Positions 47,890-62,320 of a stretch of 64,000 nt of DNA are shown here, in pieces. The position numbers and the translations under genes are program-made. Source of the DNA: Clusia tigrina (taxonomy: Eukaryota; Arthropoda; Insecta; Diptera; Clusiidae); assembly GCA_920105625.2 (NCBI GenBank), contig CAKKTE020000559.1, positions 310,001 to 374,000 on the forward strand. The letters are read 5' to 3'. The notes beneath the pieces were generated by a model that saw only the letters and a program-made list of their open reading frames with translations, searched no databases and was not told the DNA's origin. Position 1 is the stretch's first letter, and every line of letters begins with the position of its first letter.

Positions 47890-50800
47890 TGACGCTCCAG
47901 TAAAAAGTTACTAGAAATTGCATGTTGCAAACTTTGATAGGTGTAGGACGTACCGTTTAGAAGTTAGGGCCATTTGAAATTTGAGCAGTGTTTGATTTGG
48001 GACTGAAGGGTAGCATAGCTTTGTGCGATAGCTTAAATTGACAAGCGGCTCTAGTACTTTATTGTTACAAAATTTCAAGGTTTTATGACGCTCGAGTAAA
48101 AAGTTACAATCATTTGTATGTTGCAAACTTTGATAGGTGTAGGACGTACCGTATAGAAGTTTGGGCAGTTTTAAATTTTATCAGTGTTTGATTTGGGACT
48201 CAAGGGTAGCATAGCTTTGAGCGATAGCTTAAATTGAGAAGAGGCTAGAGTACTTTATTTTTACAAAATTTCAAGGTTTTATGACGCTCCAGTAAAAAGA
48301 TACAATAATTTGTATGTTGCAAACTTTGATAGGTGTAGGACGTACTGTATAGAAGTTAGGGCCATTTGAAGTTTTATCAGGGTTTGATTTGGGACTCAAG
48401 GGTAGCATAGCTTTGAGCGATAGCTTAAATTGACAAGAGGCTCGAGTACTTTATTGTTACAAAATTTCAAGCTTTTATGACGCTCCAGTAAAAAGTTACA
48501 AGAAATTGCATGTTGCAAACTTTGATAGGTGTAGGACGTACCGTTTAGAAGTTAGGGCCATTTGAAATTTGAGCAGTGTTTGATTTGGGACTGAAGGGTA
48601 GCATAGCTTTGTGCGATAGCTTAAATTGACAAGCGGCTCGAGTACTTTATTGTTACAAAATTTCAAGGTTTTATGACGCTCGAGTAAAAAGTTACAATCA
48701 TTTGTATGTTGCAAACTTTGATAGGTGTAGGACGTAGCGTATAGAAGTTAGGGCCATTTGAAGTTTTATCAGTGTTTGATTTGAGACGCAAGGGTAGCAT
48801 AGCTTTGAGCGATAGGTTAAATTGACAAGAGGCTCGAGGTCTTTATTGTTACAAAATTTCAAGGTTTTATAACGCTCCAGTAAAAAGTTACAAGCATTTG
48901 TATGTTGCAAACTTTGATAGCTGTAGGACGTACCGTATAGAAGTTACGGCCATTTGAAGTTTTATCAGTGTTTGATTTGGGAACAAGGGTAGCATAGCTT
49001 TGAGCGATAGCTTAAATTGACAAGAGGCTCGAGTACTTTATTGTTACAAAATTTCAATATTTTATGACGCTCCAGTAAAAAGTTACTAGCATTTGTATGT
49101 TGCGAACTTTGATAGGTGTAGGACGTACCGTATAAACGTTAGGGCCATTTGAAGTTTTATCAGTGTTTGATTTGGGACTCAAGGGTAGCATAGCTTTGAG
49201 CGATAGCTTAAATTGATAAGAAGCTCGAGTACTTTATTGTTACAAAATCTCAAGGTTTTATGACGCTCCAGTAAAAACATACAAGCATTTGTATGTTGCA
49301 AACTTTGATAGGTTTAGGACGTACTGTATAGAAGTTAGGGCCATTTGGAGTTTTATCAGTGTTTTATTTGGGACTGAAGGGTAGCATAGCTTTGAGCGAT
49401 AGCTTAAATTGAGAAGAGGCTCGAGTATTTTATTGTTACCAAATTTCAAGGTTTTACGACGCTCCAGTAAAGAGTTACACGCATTTGTAAGTTGCAAACT
49501 TTGATAGGTGTAGGACGTACCATATAGAAGTTAGGGCCATTTGAAGTTTTATCATTGTTCGATTTGGGACTCAAGGGTAGCATAGCTTTGAGCGATAGGT
49601 TAAATTTACAAGAGGCTCGAGGTCTTTATTGTTACAAAATTTCAAGATTTTATAACGCTCCAGTAAAAAGTTACAAGCATTTGTATGTTGCAAACTTTGA
49701 TAGTTGTAGGACGTACCGTATAGAAGTTAGGGCCATTTGAAATTTTATCAGTGTTTGATTTGGGACTCAATGGTAGCATAGCTTTGAGCGATAGCTTAAA
49801 TTGACAAGAGGCTCGAGTACTTTATTGTTACAAAATTTCAAGGTTTTATGACGCTCCAGTAAAAAGTTACAAGCATTTGTATGTTGCCAACTTTGATAGG
49901 TGTAGGACGTACCGTATAGAAGTTAGGGCCATTTGAAGTTTTATAAGTGTTTGATTTGGGACTCAAGGTTAGCATAGCTTTGAGCGATAGCTTAAATTGA
50001 CAAGAGGCTCGAGTACTTTATTGTTACAAAATTTCAAGATTTTGTGACGCTCCAGTAAAAAGTTACTAGAAATTGCATGTTGCAAACTTTGATAGGTGTA
50101 GGACGTACCGTTTAGAAGTTAGGGTCATTTGAAATTTGAGCAGTGTTTGATTTGGGACTCAAGGGTAGCATAGCTTTGTGCGATAGCTTAAATTGACAAG
50201 AGGCTCGAGTACTTTATTGTTACAAAATTTCAAGGTTTTATGACGCTCGAGTAAAAAGTTACAATCATTTGTATGTTGCAAACTTTGATAGGTGTAGGAC
50301 GTAGCGTATAGAAGTTAGGGCCATTTGAAGTTTTATCAGTGTTTGATTTGAGACGCAAGGGTAGCATAGCTTTGAGCGATAGGTTAAATTGACAAGAGGC
50401 TCGAGGTCTTTATTGTTACAAAATTTCAAGGTTTTATAACGCTCCAGTAAAAAGTTACAAGCATTTGTATGTTGCAAACTTTGATAGCTGTAGGACGTAC
50501 CGTATAGAAGTTACGGCCATTTGAAGTTTTATCAGTGTTTGATTTGGGAACAAGGGTAGCATAGCTTTGAGCGATAGCTTAAATTGACAAGAGGCTCGAG
50601 TACTTTATTGTTACAAAATTTCAATATTTTATGACGCTCCAGTAAAAAGTTACTAGCATTTGTATGTTGCGAACTTTGATAGGTGTAGGACGTACCGTAT
50701 AAACGTTAGGGCCATTTGAAGTTTTATCAGTGTTTGATTTGGGACTCAAGGGTAGCATAGCTTTGAGCGATAGCTTAAATTGATAAGAAGCTCGAGTACT

Positions 50801-50990
50801 TTATTGTTACAAAATCTCAAGGTTTTATGACGCTCCAGTAAAAACATACAAGCATTTGTATGTTGCAAACTTTGATAGGTGTAGGACGTACTGTATAGAA
50901 GTTAGGGCCATTTGAAGTTTTATCAGTGTTTGATTTGGGACTGAAGGGTAGCATAGCTTTGAGCGATAGCTTAAATTGAGAAGAGGCTCG
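47502..50990 (+). repeat. 20-monomer HOR, copy 1 (offset 3917 bp)
   Basis: Recurs at 51419-54907. GGGAACAAGG is at 48979 and 50546 in this copy and at 52896 and 54463 in the next. Within the unit, two similar halves lie 1567 bp (eight monomers) apart. Private marks are GACAAGCGGCTC, GACGTAGCGTATAG and GTTTTATTTGGGACTG. The left edge is inside block B copy 2; the right edge is a change to GGTTTTTTGACGGTCC. Confidence 0.85.
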
Positions 50991-51418
50991 AGTACTTTAT
51001 TGTTACAAAATTTCAAGGTTTTTTGACGGTCCAGTAAAAAGTAACAAGCATTTGTATGTTCCAAACCTTGATAGGTGTAGGACGTACCGTATAGAAGTAA
51101 GGGCCATTTGAAGTTTTATCCATATTGGATCTGGGACTCAAGGGTAGCATAGCTTTCAGCGATAGCTTAAATTGACAAGAAGCTCGAGTACTTTATTGTT
51201 ACAAAATTTCAAGGTTTTATGACGCTCCAGTAAAAAGTTACAAGCATTTGTATGTTAAATACTTTGATAGGTATAGGACGTACCGTATAGAAATTAGGGC
51301 CATTTTTAGTTTTATCGGTGTTTGATTTGGGACTCAAGGGTAGCATAGCTTTGAGCGATAGCTTAAATTGAGAAGAGGCTCGAGTACTTTATTGTTACAA
51401 AATTTCAAGGTTTTTTGA

Positions 51419-54400
51419 CGCTCCAGTAAAAGTTACAAGCATTTGTATGCTGCAAACTTTGATAGGTGTAGGACGTACCGTATAGAAGTTTGGGCAATTT
51501 TAAATTTTATCAGTGTTTGATTTGGGACTCAAGGGTAGCATAGCTTTGAGCGATAGCTTAAATTGAGAAGAGGCTAGAGTACTTTATTTTTACAAAATTT
51601 CAAGGTTTTATGACGCTCCAGTAAAAAGATACAATAATTTGTATGTTGCAAACTTTGATAGGTGTAGGACGTACTGTATAGAAGTTAGGGCCACTTGAAG
51701 TTTTATCAGGGTTTGATTTGGGACTCAAGGGTAGCATAGCTTTGAGCGATAGCTTAAATTGACAAGAGGCTCGAGTACTTTATTGTTACAAAATTTCAAG
51801 ATTTTATGACGCTCCAGTAAAAAGTTACTAGAAATTGCATGTTGCAAACTTTGATAGGTGTAGGACGTACCGTTTAGAAGTTAGGGCCATTTGAAATTTG
51901 AGCAGTGTTTGATTTGGGACTGAAGGGTAGCATAGCTTTGTGCGATAGCTTAAATTGACAAGCGGCTCTAGTACTTTATTGTTACAAAATTTCAAGGTTT
52001 TATGACGCTCGAGTAAAAAGTTACAATCATTTGTATGTTGCAAACTTTGATAGGTGTAGGACGTACCGTATAGAAGTTTGGGCAGTTTTAAATTTTATCA
52101 GTGTTTGATTTGGGACTCAAGGGTAGCATAGCTTTGAGCGATAGCTTAAATTGAGAAGAGGCTAGAGTACTTTATTTTTACAAAATTTCAAGGTTTTATG
52201 ACGCTCCAGTAAAAAGATACAATAATTTGTATGTTGCAAACTTTGATAGGTGTAGGACGTACTGTATAGAAGTTAGGGCCATTTGAAGTTTTATCAGGGT
52301 TTGATTTGGGACTCAAGGGTAGCATAGCTTTGAGCGATAGCTTAAATTGACAAGAGGCTCGAGTACTTTATTGTTACAAAATTTCAAGATTTTATGACGC
52401 TCCAGTAAAAAGTTACTAGAAATTGCATGTTGCAAACTTTGATAGGTGTAGGACGTACCGTTTAGAAGTTAGGGCCATTTGAAATTTGAGCAGTGTTTGA
52501 TTTGGGACTGAAGGGTAGCATAGCTTTGTGCGATAGCTTAAATTGACAAGCGGCTCGAGTACTTTATTGTTACAAAATTTCAAGGTTTTATGACGCTCGA
52601 GTAAAAAGTTACAATCATTTGTATGTTGCAAACTTTGATAGGTGTAGGACGTAGCGTATAGAAGTTAGGGCCATTTGAAGTTTTATCAGTGTTTGATTTG
52701 AGACGCAAGGGTAGCATAGCTTTGAGCGATAGGTTAAATTGACAAGAGACTCGAGGTCTTTATTGTTACAAAATTTCAAGGTTTTATAACGCTCCAGTAA
52801 AAAGTTACAAGCATTTGTATGTTGCAAACTTTGATAGCTGTAGGACGTACCGTATAGAAGTTACGGCCATTTGAAGTTTTATCAGTGTTTGATTTGGGAA
52901 CAAGGGTAGCATAGCTTTGAGCGATAGCTTAAATTGACAAGAGGCTCGAGTACTTTATTGTTACAAAATTTCAATATTTTATGACGCTCCAGTAAAAAGT
53001 TACTAGCATTTGTATGTTGCGAACTTTGATAGGTGTAGGACGTACCGTATAAACGTTAGGGCCATTTGAAGTTTTATCAGTGTTTGATTTGGGACTCAAG
53101 GGTAGCATAGCTTTGAGCGATAGCTTAAATTGATAAGAAGCTCGAGTACTTTATTGTTACAAAATCTCAAGGTTTTATGACGCTCCAGTAAAAACATACA
53201 AGCATTTGTATGTTGCAAACTTTGATAGGTTTAGGACGTACTGTATAGAAGTTAGGGCCATTTGGAGTTTTATCAGTGTTTTATTTGGGACTGAAGGGTA
53301 GCATAGCTTTGAGCGATAGCTTAAATTGAGAAGAGGCTCGAGTATTTTATTGTTACCAAATTTCAAGGTTTTACGACGCTCCAGTAAAGAGTTACACGCA
53401 TTTGTAAGTTGCAAACTTTGATAGGTGTAGGACGTACCATATAGAAGTTAGGGCCATTTGAAGTTTTATCATTGTTCGATTTGGGACTCAAGGGTAGCAT
53501 AGCTTTGAGCGATAGGTTAAATTTACAAGAGGCTCGAGGTCTTTATTGTTACAAAATTTCAAGATTTTATAACGCTCCAGTAAAAAGTTACAAGCATTTG
53601 TATGTTGCAAACTTTGATAGTTGTAGGACGTACCGTATAGAAGTTAGGGCCATTTGAAATTTTATCAGTGTTTGATTTGGGACTCAATGGTAGCATAGCT
53701 TTGAGCGATAGCTTAAATTGACAAGAGGCTCGAGTACTTTATTGTTACAAAATTTCAAGGTTTTATGACGCTCCAGTAAAAAGTTACAAGCATTTGTATG
53801 TTGCCAACTTTGATAGGTGTAGGACGTACCGTATAGAAGTTAGGGCCATTTGAAGTTTTATAAGTGTTTGATTTGGGACTCAAGGTTAGCATAGCTTTGA
53901 GCGATAGCTTAAATTGACAAGAGGCTCGAGTACTTTATTGTTACAAAATTTCAAGATTTTATGACGCTCCAGTAAAAAGTTACTAGAAATTGCATGTTGC
54001 AAACTTTGATAGGTGTAGGACGTACCGTTTAGAAGTTAGGGTCATTTGAAATTTGAGCAGTGTTTGATTTGGGACTCAAGGGTAGCATAGCTTTGTGCGA
54101 TAGCTTAAATTGACAAGAGGCTCGAGTACTTTATTGTTACAAAATTTCAAGGTTTTATGACGCTCGAGTAAAAAGTTACAATCATTTGTATGTTGCAAAC
54201 TTTGATAGGTGTAGGACGTAGCGTATAGAAGTTAGGGCCATTTGAAGTTTTATCAGTGTTTGATTTGAGACGCAAGGGTAGCATAGCTTTGAGCGATAGG
54301 TTAAATTGACAAGAGGCTCGAGGTCTTTATTGTTACAAAATTTCAAGGTTTTATAACGCTCCAGTAAAAAGTTACAAGCATTTGTATGTTGCAAACTTTG

Positions 54401-54907
54401 ATAGCTGTAGGACGTACCGTATAGAAGTTACGGCCATTTGAAGTTTTATCAGTGTTTGATTTGGGAACAAGGGTAGCATAGCTTTGAGCGATAGCTTAAA
54501 TTGACAAGAGGCTCGAGTACTTTATTGTTACAAAATTTCAATATTTTATGACGCTCCAGTAAAAAGTTACTAGCATTTGTATGTTGCGAACTTTGATAGG
54601 TGTAGGACGTACCGTATAAACGTTAGGGCCATTTGAAGTTTTATCAGTGTTTGATTTGGGACTCAAGGGTAGCATAGCTTTGAGCGATAGCTTAAATTGA
54701 TAAGAAGCTCGAGTACTTTATTGTTACAAAATCTCAAGGTTTTATGACGCTCCAGTAAAAACATACAAGCATTTGTATGTTGCAAACTTTGATAGGTGTA
54801 GGACGTACTGTATAGAAGTTAGGGCCATTTGAAGTTTTATCAGTGTTTGATTTGGGACTGAAGGGTAGCATAGCTTTGAGCGATAGCTTAAATTGAGAAG
54901 AGGCTCG
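51419..54907 (+). repeat. 20-monomer HOR, copy 2
   Basis: Partner of 47502-50990, entered in a hybrid monomer near 51410-51425: GGTTTTTTGACGCTCC of one type joined to AGTAAAAGTTACAAGC of another. The 51001-51410 stretch between the two copies is made of GTAACAAG-type and TTAAATACTTTG-type monomers also found at 46900-47290. Copy 2 differs by only a few bases. Confidence 0.85.
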
Positions 54908-55284
54908 AGTATTTTATTGTTACAAAATTTCGAGGTTTTACGACGCTCCAGTAAAGAGTTACACGCATTTGTAAGTTGCAAACTTTGATAGGTGTAGGAC
55001 GTACCATATAGAAGTTAGGGCCATTTGAAGTTTTATCATTGTTCGATTTGGGACTCAAGGGTAGCATAGCTTTGAGCGATAGGTTAAATTTACAAGAGGC
55101 TCGAGGTATTTATTGTTACAAAATTTCAAGGTTTTATAACGCTCCAGTAAAAAGTTACAAGCATTTGTATGTTGCAAACTTTGATAGTTGTAGGACGTAC
55201 CGTATAGAAGTTAGGGCCATTTGAAATTTTATCAGTGTTTGATTTGGGACTCAATGGTAGCATAGCTTTGAGCGATAGCTTAAA

Positions 55285-56696
55285 TTGACAAGAGGCTCGA
55301 GTAATTTATTGTTACAAAATTTCAAGGTTTTATGACGCTCCAGTAAAAAGTTACAAGCATTTGTATGTTGCCAACTTTGATAGGTGTAGGACATACCGTA
55401 TAGAAGTTAGGGCCATTTGAAGTTTTATAAGTGTTTGATTTGGGACTCAAGGTTAGCATAGCTTTGAGCGATAGCTTAAATTGCCAAGAGGCTCGAGTAC
55501 TTTATTGTTACAAAATTTCAAGGTTTTATGACGCTCCAGTAAAAAGTTACAAGCATTTGTATGTTACATACTTTGATAAGTGTAGGACGTACCGTATAGA
55601 AATTAGGGCCATTTGAAGTTTTATCAGTGTTTGATTTGGAACTCAAGGGTAGCATAGCTTTGAGCGATAGCTTAAATTGAGAAGAGGCTCGAGTACTTTA
55701 TTGTTACAAAATTTCAAGGTTTTTTGACGGTCCAGTAAAAAGTAACAAGCATTTGTATGTTCCAAACCTTGATAGGTGTAGGACGTACCGTATAGAAGTA
55801 AGGGCCATTTGAAGTTTTATCCATGTTGGATCTGGGACTCAAGGGTAGCATAGCTTTCAGCGATAGCTTAAATTGACAAGAAGCTCGAGTACTTTATTGT
55901 TACAAAATTTCAAGGTTTGTTGACGCTCCAGTAAAAACTAACAAGCATTTGTATGTTCCAAACTTTGATAGGTGTAGGACGTACCGTATAGAAGTAAGAG
56001 CCATTTGAAGTTTTATCCATGTTGGATCTGGGACTCAAGGGCAGCATAGCTTTCAGCGATAGCTTAAATTGCCAAGAGGCTCGAGTAATTTATTGTTACA
56101 AAATTTCAAGGTTTTATGACGCTCCAGTAAAAAGTTACAAGCATTTGTATGTTGCCAACTTTGATAGGTGTAGGACATACCGTATAGAAGTTAGGGCCAT
56201 TTGAAGTTTTATAAGTGTTTGATTTGGGACTCAAGGTTAGCATAGCTTTGAGCGATAGCTTAAATTGCCAAGAGGCTCGAGTACTTTATTGTTACAAAAT
56301 TTCAAGGTTTTATGACGCTCCAGTAAAAAGTTACAAGCATTTGTATGTTACATACTTTGATAAGTGTAGGACGTACCGTATAGAAATTAGGGCCATTTGA
56401 AGTTTTATCAGTGTTTGATTTGGAACTCAAGGGTAGCATAGCTTTGAGCGATAGCTTAAATTGAGAAGAGGCTCGAGTACTTTATTGTTACAAAATTTCA
56501 AGGTTTTTTGACGGTCCAGTAAAAAGTAACAAGCATTTGTATGTTCCAAACCTTGATAGGTGTAGGACGTACCGTATAGAAGTAAGGGCCATTTGAAGTT
56601 TTATCCATGTTGGATCTGGGACTCAAGGGTAGCATAGCTTTCAGCGATAGCTTAAATTGACAAGAAGCTCGAGTACTTTATTGTTACAAAATTTCA
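55285..56696 (+). repeat. 4-monomer tandem duplication (784 bp)
   Basis: The stretch from about 55285 to 55912 recurs from about 56069 to 56696, at an offset of exactly 784 bp. Shared private marks are GACATACCGTATAG and TTTGATAAGTGTAGG. The monomer between them is a hybrid, with AGCATAGCTTTCAGCG of the CCATGTTGG type running into AATTGCCAAGAGG. Confidence 0.8.
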
Positions 56697-57190
56697 AGGT
56701 TTTATGACGCTCCAGTAAAAGTTACAAGCATTTGTATGTTGCAAACTTTGATAGGTGTAGGACGTACCGTATAGAAGTTTGGGCAATTTTAAATTTTATC
56801 AGTGTTTGATTTGGGACTCAAGGGTAGCATAGCTTTGGGCGATAGCTTAAATTGACAAGAGGCTCGAGTACTTTATTTTTACAAAATTTCAAGGTTTTAT
56901 GACGCTCAAGTAAAAAGTTACAATCCTTTGTATGTTGCAAACTTTGATAGGTGTAGGACGTACCGTATAGAAGTTAGGGCCATTTGAAGTTTTATCAGTG
57001 TTTGATTTGGGACTGAAGGGTAGCATAGCTTTGAGCGATAGCTTAAATTGAGAAGAGGCTCGAGTATTTTATTGTTACAAAATTTCAAGGTTTTACGACG
57101 CTCCAGTAAAGAGTTACACGCATTTGTAAGTTGCAAACTTTGATAGGTGTAGGACGTACCATATAGAAGTTAGGGCCATTTGAAGTTTTA

Positions 57191-59540
57191 TCCATGTTGG
57201 ATCTGGGACTCAAGGGCAGCATAGCTTTCAGCGATTGCTTAAATTGACAAGAAGCTCGAGTACTTTATTGTTACAAAATTTCAAGGTTTTATGACGCTCA
57301 AGTAAAAGTTACAAGCATTTGTATGTTGCAAACTTTGATAGGTGTAGGACGTACCGTATAGAAGTTTGGGCAATTTTAAATTTTATCAGTGTTTGATTTG
57401 GGACTCAAGGGTAGCATAGCTTAGGGCGATAGCTTAGATTGACAAGAGGCTCGAGTACTTTATTTTTACAAAATTTCAAGGTTTTATGACGCTCCAGTAA
57501 AAAGATACAAGGATTTGTATGTTGCAAACTTTGATAGGTGTAGGACGTACTGTATAGAAGTTAGGGCCATTTGAAGTTTTATCAGGGTTTGATATGGGAC
57601 TCAAGGGTAGCATAGCTTTGAGCGATTGCTTAAATTGACAAGAGGCTCCAGTACTTTATTGTTACAAAATTTCAAGATTTTATGACGCTCCAGTAAAAAA
57701 ATACTAGAAATTGCATGTTGCAAACTTTGATAGGTGTAGGACGTACCGTTTAGAATTTAGGGCCATTTGAAATTTGAGCAGTGTTTGATTTGGGACTCAA
57801 GGGTAGCATAGCTTTGTGCGATAGCTTAAATTGACAAGAGGTTCGAGTACTTTATTGTTACAAAATTTCAAGGTTTTATGACGCTCGAGTAAAAAGTTAC
57901 AATCCTTTGTATGTTGCAAACTTTGATAGGTGTAGGACGTACCGTTTAGAAGTTAGGGCCATTTGAAGTTTTATCAGTGTTTGATTTGGGACTGAAGGGT
58001 AGCATAGCTTTGAGCGATAGCTTAAATTGAGAAGAGGCTCGAGTATTTTATTGTTACAAAATTTCAAGGTTTTACGACGCTCCAGTAAAGAGTTACACGC
58101 ATTTGTAAGTTGCAAACTTTGATAGGTGTAGGACGTACCATATAGAAGTTAGGGCCATTTGAAGTTTTATCATTGTTCGATTTGGGACTCAAGGGTAGCA
58201 TAGCTTTGAGCGATAGCTTAAATTGACAAGAGGCTCGAGTACTTTATTGTTACAAAATTTCAAGGTTTTATGACGCTCCAGTAAAAAGTTACAAGCATTT
58301 GTATGTTGCCAACTTTGATAGGTGTAGGACGTACCGTATAGAAGTTAGGGCCATTTGAAGTTTTATAAGTGTTTGATTTGTGACTCAAGGTTAGCATAGC
58401 TTTGAGCGATAGCTTAAATTGCCAAGAGGGTCGAGTACTTTATTGTTACAAAATTTCAAGGTTTTATGACGCGCCAGTAAAAAGTTACAAGCATTTGTAT
58501 GTTACATACTTTGATAGGTGTAGGACGTACCGTATATAAATTAGGGCCATTTGAAGTTTTATCTGTGTTTGATTTGGAACTCAAGGGTAGCATTGCTTTG
58601 AGCGATAGCTTAAATTGAGAAGAGGCTCGAGTACTTTATTGTTACAAAATTTCAAGGTTTTTTGACGCTCCAGTAAAAACTAACAAGCATTTGTATGTTC
58701 CAAACTTTGATAGGTGTAGGACGTACCGTATAGAAGTAAGAGCCATTTGAAGTTTTATCCATGTTGGATCTGGGACTCAAGGGCAGCATAGCTTTCAGCG
58801 ATAGCTTAAATTGACAAGAAGCTCAAGTACTTTATTGTTACAAAATTTCAAGGTTTTATGACGCTCCAGTAAAAGTTACAAGCATTTGTATGTTGCAAAC
58901 TTTGATAGGTGTAGGACGTACCGTATAGAAGTTTGGGTAATTTTAAATTTTATCAGTGTTTGATTTGGGACTCAAGGGTAGCATAGCTTTGGGCGATAGC
59001 TTAAATTGAGAAGAGGCTCGAGTACTTTATTTTTACAAAATTTCAAGGTTTTATGACGCTCCAGTAAAAAGATACAAGGATTTGTATGTTGCAAACTTTG
59101 ATAGGTGTAGGACGTACTGTATAGAAGTTAGGGCCATTTGAAGTTTTATCAGGGTTTGATATGGGACTCAAGGGTAGCATAGCTTTGAGCGATTGCTTAA
59201 ATTGACAAGAGGCTCGAGTAATTTATTGTTACAAAATTTCAAGGTTTTATGACGCTCCAGTAAAAAGTTACAAGCATTTGTATGTTACATACTTTGATAG
59301 GTGTAGGACGTACCGTATAGAAATTAGGGCCATTTTTAGTTTTATCGGTGTTTGATTTGGGACTCAAGGGTAGCATAGCTTTGAGCGATAGCTTAAATTG
59401 AGAAGAGGCTCGAGTACTTTATTGTTACAAAATTTCAAGGTTTTTTGACGCTCCAGTAAAAACTAACAAGCATTTGTATGTTCCAAACTTTGATAGGTGT
59501 AGGACGTACCGTATAGAAGTAAGAGCCATTTGAAGTTTTA
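57191..59540 (+). repeat. 12-monomer HOR, copy 1 (2350 bp)
   Basis: Recurs directly downstream at an offset of 2350 bp (12 monomers less two). Marks shared with copy 2 are GAGGCTCCAG (57643 / 59993), TTGTGACTCAAGG (58378 / 60728) and GACGCGCCAG (58469 / 60819). A 4-monomer repeat at offset 782 lies inside (58641-59160 against 59423-59942). Confidence 0.85.
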
Positions 59541-61890
59541 TCCATGTTGGATCTGGGAGTCAAGGGCAGCATAGCTTTCAGCGATAGCTTAAATTGACAA
59601 GAAGCTCGAGTACTTTATTGTTACAAAATTTCAAGGTTTTATGACGCTCCAGTAAAAGTTACAAGCATTTGTATGTTGCAAACTTTGATAGGTGTAGGAC
59701 GTACCGTATAGAAGTTTGGGTAATTTTAAATTTTATCAGTGTTTGATTTGGGACTCAAGGGTAGCATAGCTTTGGGCGATAGCTTAAATTGAGAAGAGGC
59801 TCGAGTACTTTATTTTTACAAAATTTCAAGGTTTTATGACGCTCCAGTAAAAAGATACAAGGATTTGCATGTTGCAAACTTTGATAGGTGTAGGACGTAC
59901 TGTATAGAAGTTAGGGCCATTTGAAGTTTTATCAGGGTTTGATATAGGACTCAAGGGTAGCATAGCTTTGAGCGATTGCTTAAATTGACAAGAGGCTCCA
60001 GTACTTTATTGTTACAAAATTTCAAGATTTTATGACGCTCCAGTAAAAAAATACTAGAAATTGCATGTTGCAAACTTTGATAGGTGTAGGACGTACCGTT
60101 TAGAAGTTAGGGCCATTTGAAATTTGAGCAGTGTTTGATTTGGGACTCAAGGGTAGCATAGCTTTGTGCGATAGCTTAAATTGACAAGAGGCTCGAGTAC
60201 TTTATTGTTACAAAATTTCAAGGTTTTATGACGCTCCAGTAAAAAGTTACAATCCTTTGTATGTTGCAAACTTTGATAGGTGTAGGACGTACCGTATAGA
60301 AGTTAGGGCCATTTGAAGTTTTATCAGTGTTTGATTTGGGACTGAAGGGTAGCATAGCTTTGAGCGATAGCTTAAATTGAGAAGAGGCTCGAGTATTTTA
60401 TTGTTACAAAATTTCAAGGTTTTACGACGCTCCAGTAAAGAGTTACACGCATTTGTATGTTGCAAACTTTGATAGGTGTAGGACGTACCATATAGAAGTT
60501 AGGGCCATTTGAAGTTTTATCATTGTTCGATTTGGGACTCAAGGGTAGCATAGCTTTGAGCGATAGCTTAAATTGACAAGAGGCTCGAGTACTTTATTGT
60601 TACAAAATTTCAAGGTTTTATGACGCTCCAGTAAAAAGTTACAAGCATTTGTATGTTGCCAACTTTGATAGGTGTAGGACGTACCGTATAGAAGTTAGGG
60701 CCATTTGAAGTTTTATAAGTGTTTGATTTGTGACTCAAGGTTAGCATAGCTTTGAGCGATAGCTTAAATTGCCAAGAGGGTCGAGTACTTTATTGTTACA
60801 AAATTTCAAGGTTTTATGACGCGCCAGTAAAAAGTTACAAGCATTTGTATGTTACATACTTTGATAGGTGTAGGACGTACCGTATATAAATTAGGGCCAT
60901 TTGAAGTTTTATCTGTGTTTGATTTGGAACTCAAGGGTAGCATTGCTTTGAGCGATAGCTTAAATTGAGAAGAGGCTCGAGTACTTTATTGTTACAAAAT
61001 TTCAAGGTTTTTTGACGCTCCAGTAAAAACTAACAAGCATTTGTATGTTCCAAACTTTGATAGGTGTAGGACGTACCGTATAGAAGTAAGAGCCATTTGA
61101 AGTTTTATCCATGTTGGATCTGGGACTCAAGGGCAGCATAGCTTTCAGCGATAGCTTAAATTGACAAGAAGCTCAAGTACTTTATTGTTACAAAATTTCA
61201 AGGTTTTATGACGCTCCAGTAAAAGTTACAAGCATTTGTATGTTGCAAACTTTGATAGGTGTAGGACGTACCGTATAGAAGTTTGGGTAATTTTAAATTT
61301 GATCAGTGTTTGATTTGGGACTCAAGGGTAGCATAGCTTTGGGCGATAGCTTAAATTGAGAAGAGGCTCGAGTACTTTATTTTTACAAAATTTCAAGGTT
61401 TTATGACGCTCCAGTAAAAAGATACAAGGATTTGTATGTTGCAAACTTTGATAGGTGTAGGACGTACTGTATAGAAGTTAGGGCCATTTGAAGTTTTATC
61501 AGGGTTTGATATGGGACTCAAGGGTAGCATAGCTTTGAGCGATTGCTTAAATTGACAAGAGGCTCGAGTAATTTATTGTTACAAAATTTCAAGGTTTTAT
61601 GACGCTCCAGTAAAAAGTTACAAGCATTTGTATGTTACATACTTTGATAGGTGTAGGACGTACCGTATAGAAATTAGGGCCATTTTTAGTTTTATCGGTG
61701 TTTGATTTGGGACTCAAGGGTAGCATAGCTTTGAGAGATAGCTTAAATTGAGAAGAGGCTCGAGTACTTTATTGTTACAAAATTTCAAGGTTTTTTGACG
61801 CTCCAGTAAAAACTAACAAGCATTTGTATGTTCCAAACTTTGATAGGTGTAGGACGTACCGTATAGAAGTAAGAGCCATTTGAAGTTTTA
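59541..61890 (+). repeat. 12-monomer HOR, copy 2 (2350 bp)
   Basis: Nearly identical tandem copy. Differences include TTTGATCAGTG near 61299, GAGAGATAGC near 61733 and GATATAGGAC near 59941 (GATATGGGAC in copy 1). Confidence 0.85.
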
Positions 61891-62320
61891 TCCATGTTGG
61901 ATCTGGGACTCAAGGGCAGCATAGCTTTCAGCGATAGCTTAAATTGACAAGAAGCTCGAGTACTTTATTGTTACAAAATTTCAAGGTTTTATGACGCTCC
62001 AGTAAAAGTTACAAGCATTTGTATGTTGCAAACTTTGATAGGTGTAGGACGTACCGTATAGAAGTTTGGGTAATTTTAAATTTTATCAGTGTTTGATTTG
62101 GGACTCAAGGGTAGCATAGCTTTGGGCGATAGCTTAAATTGAGAAGAGGCTCGAGTACTTTATTTTTACAAAATTTCAAGGTTTTATGACGCTCCAGTAA
62201 AAAGATACAAGGATTTGTATGTTGCAAACTTTGATAGGTGTAGGACGTACTGTATAGAAGTTAGGGCCATTTGAAGTTTTATCAGGGTTTGATATAGGAC
62301 TCAAGGGTAGCATAGCTTTG
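61891..62320 (+). repeat. Partial third copy of the 12-monomer HOR
   Basis: The first 430 bp of the unit follow in phase, including GATATAGGAC near 62291. They leave it at 62318, where TTTGTGCGATAGC replaces TTTGAGCGATTGC. The next block then starts in register. Confidence 0.8.
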
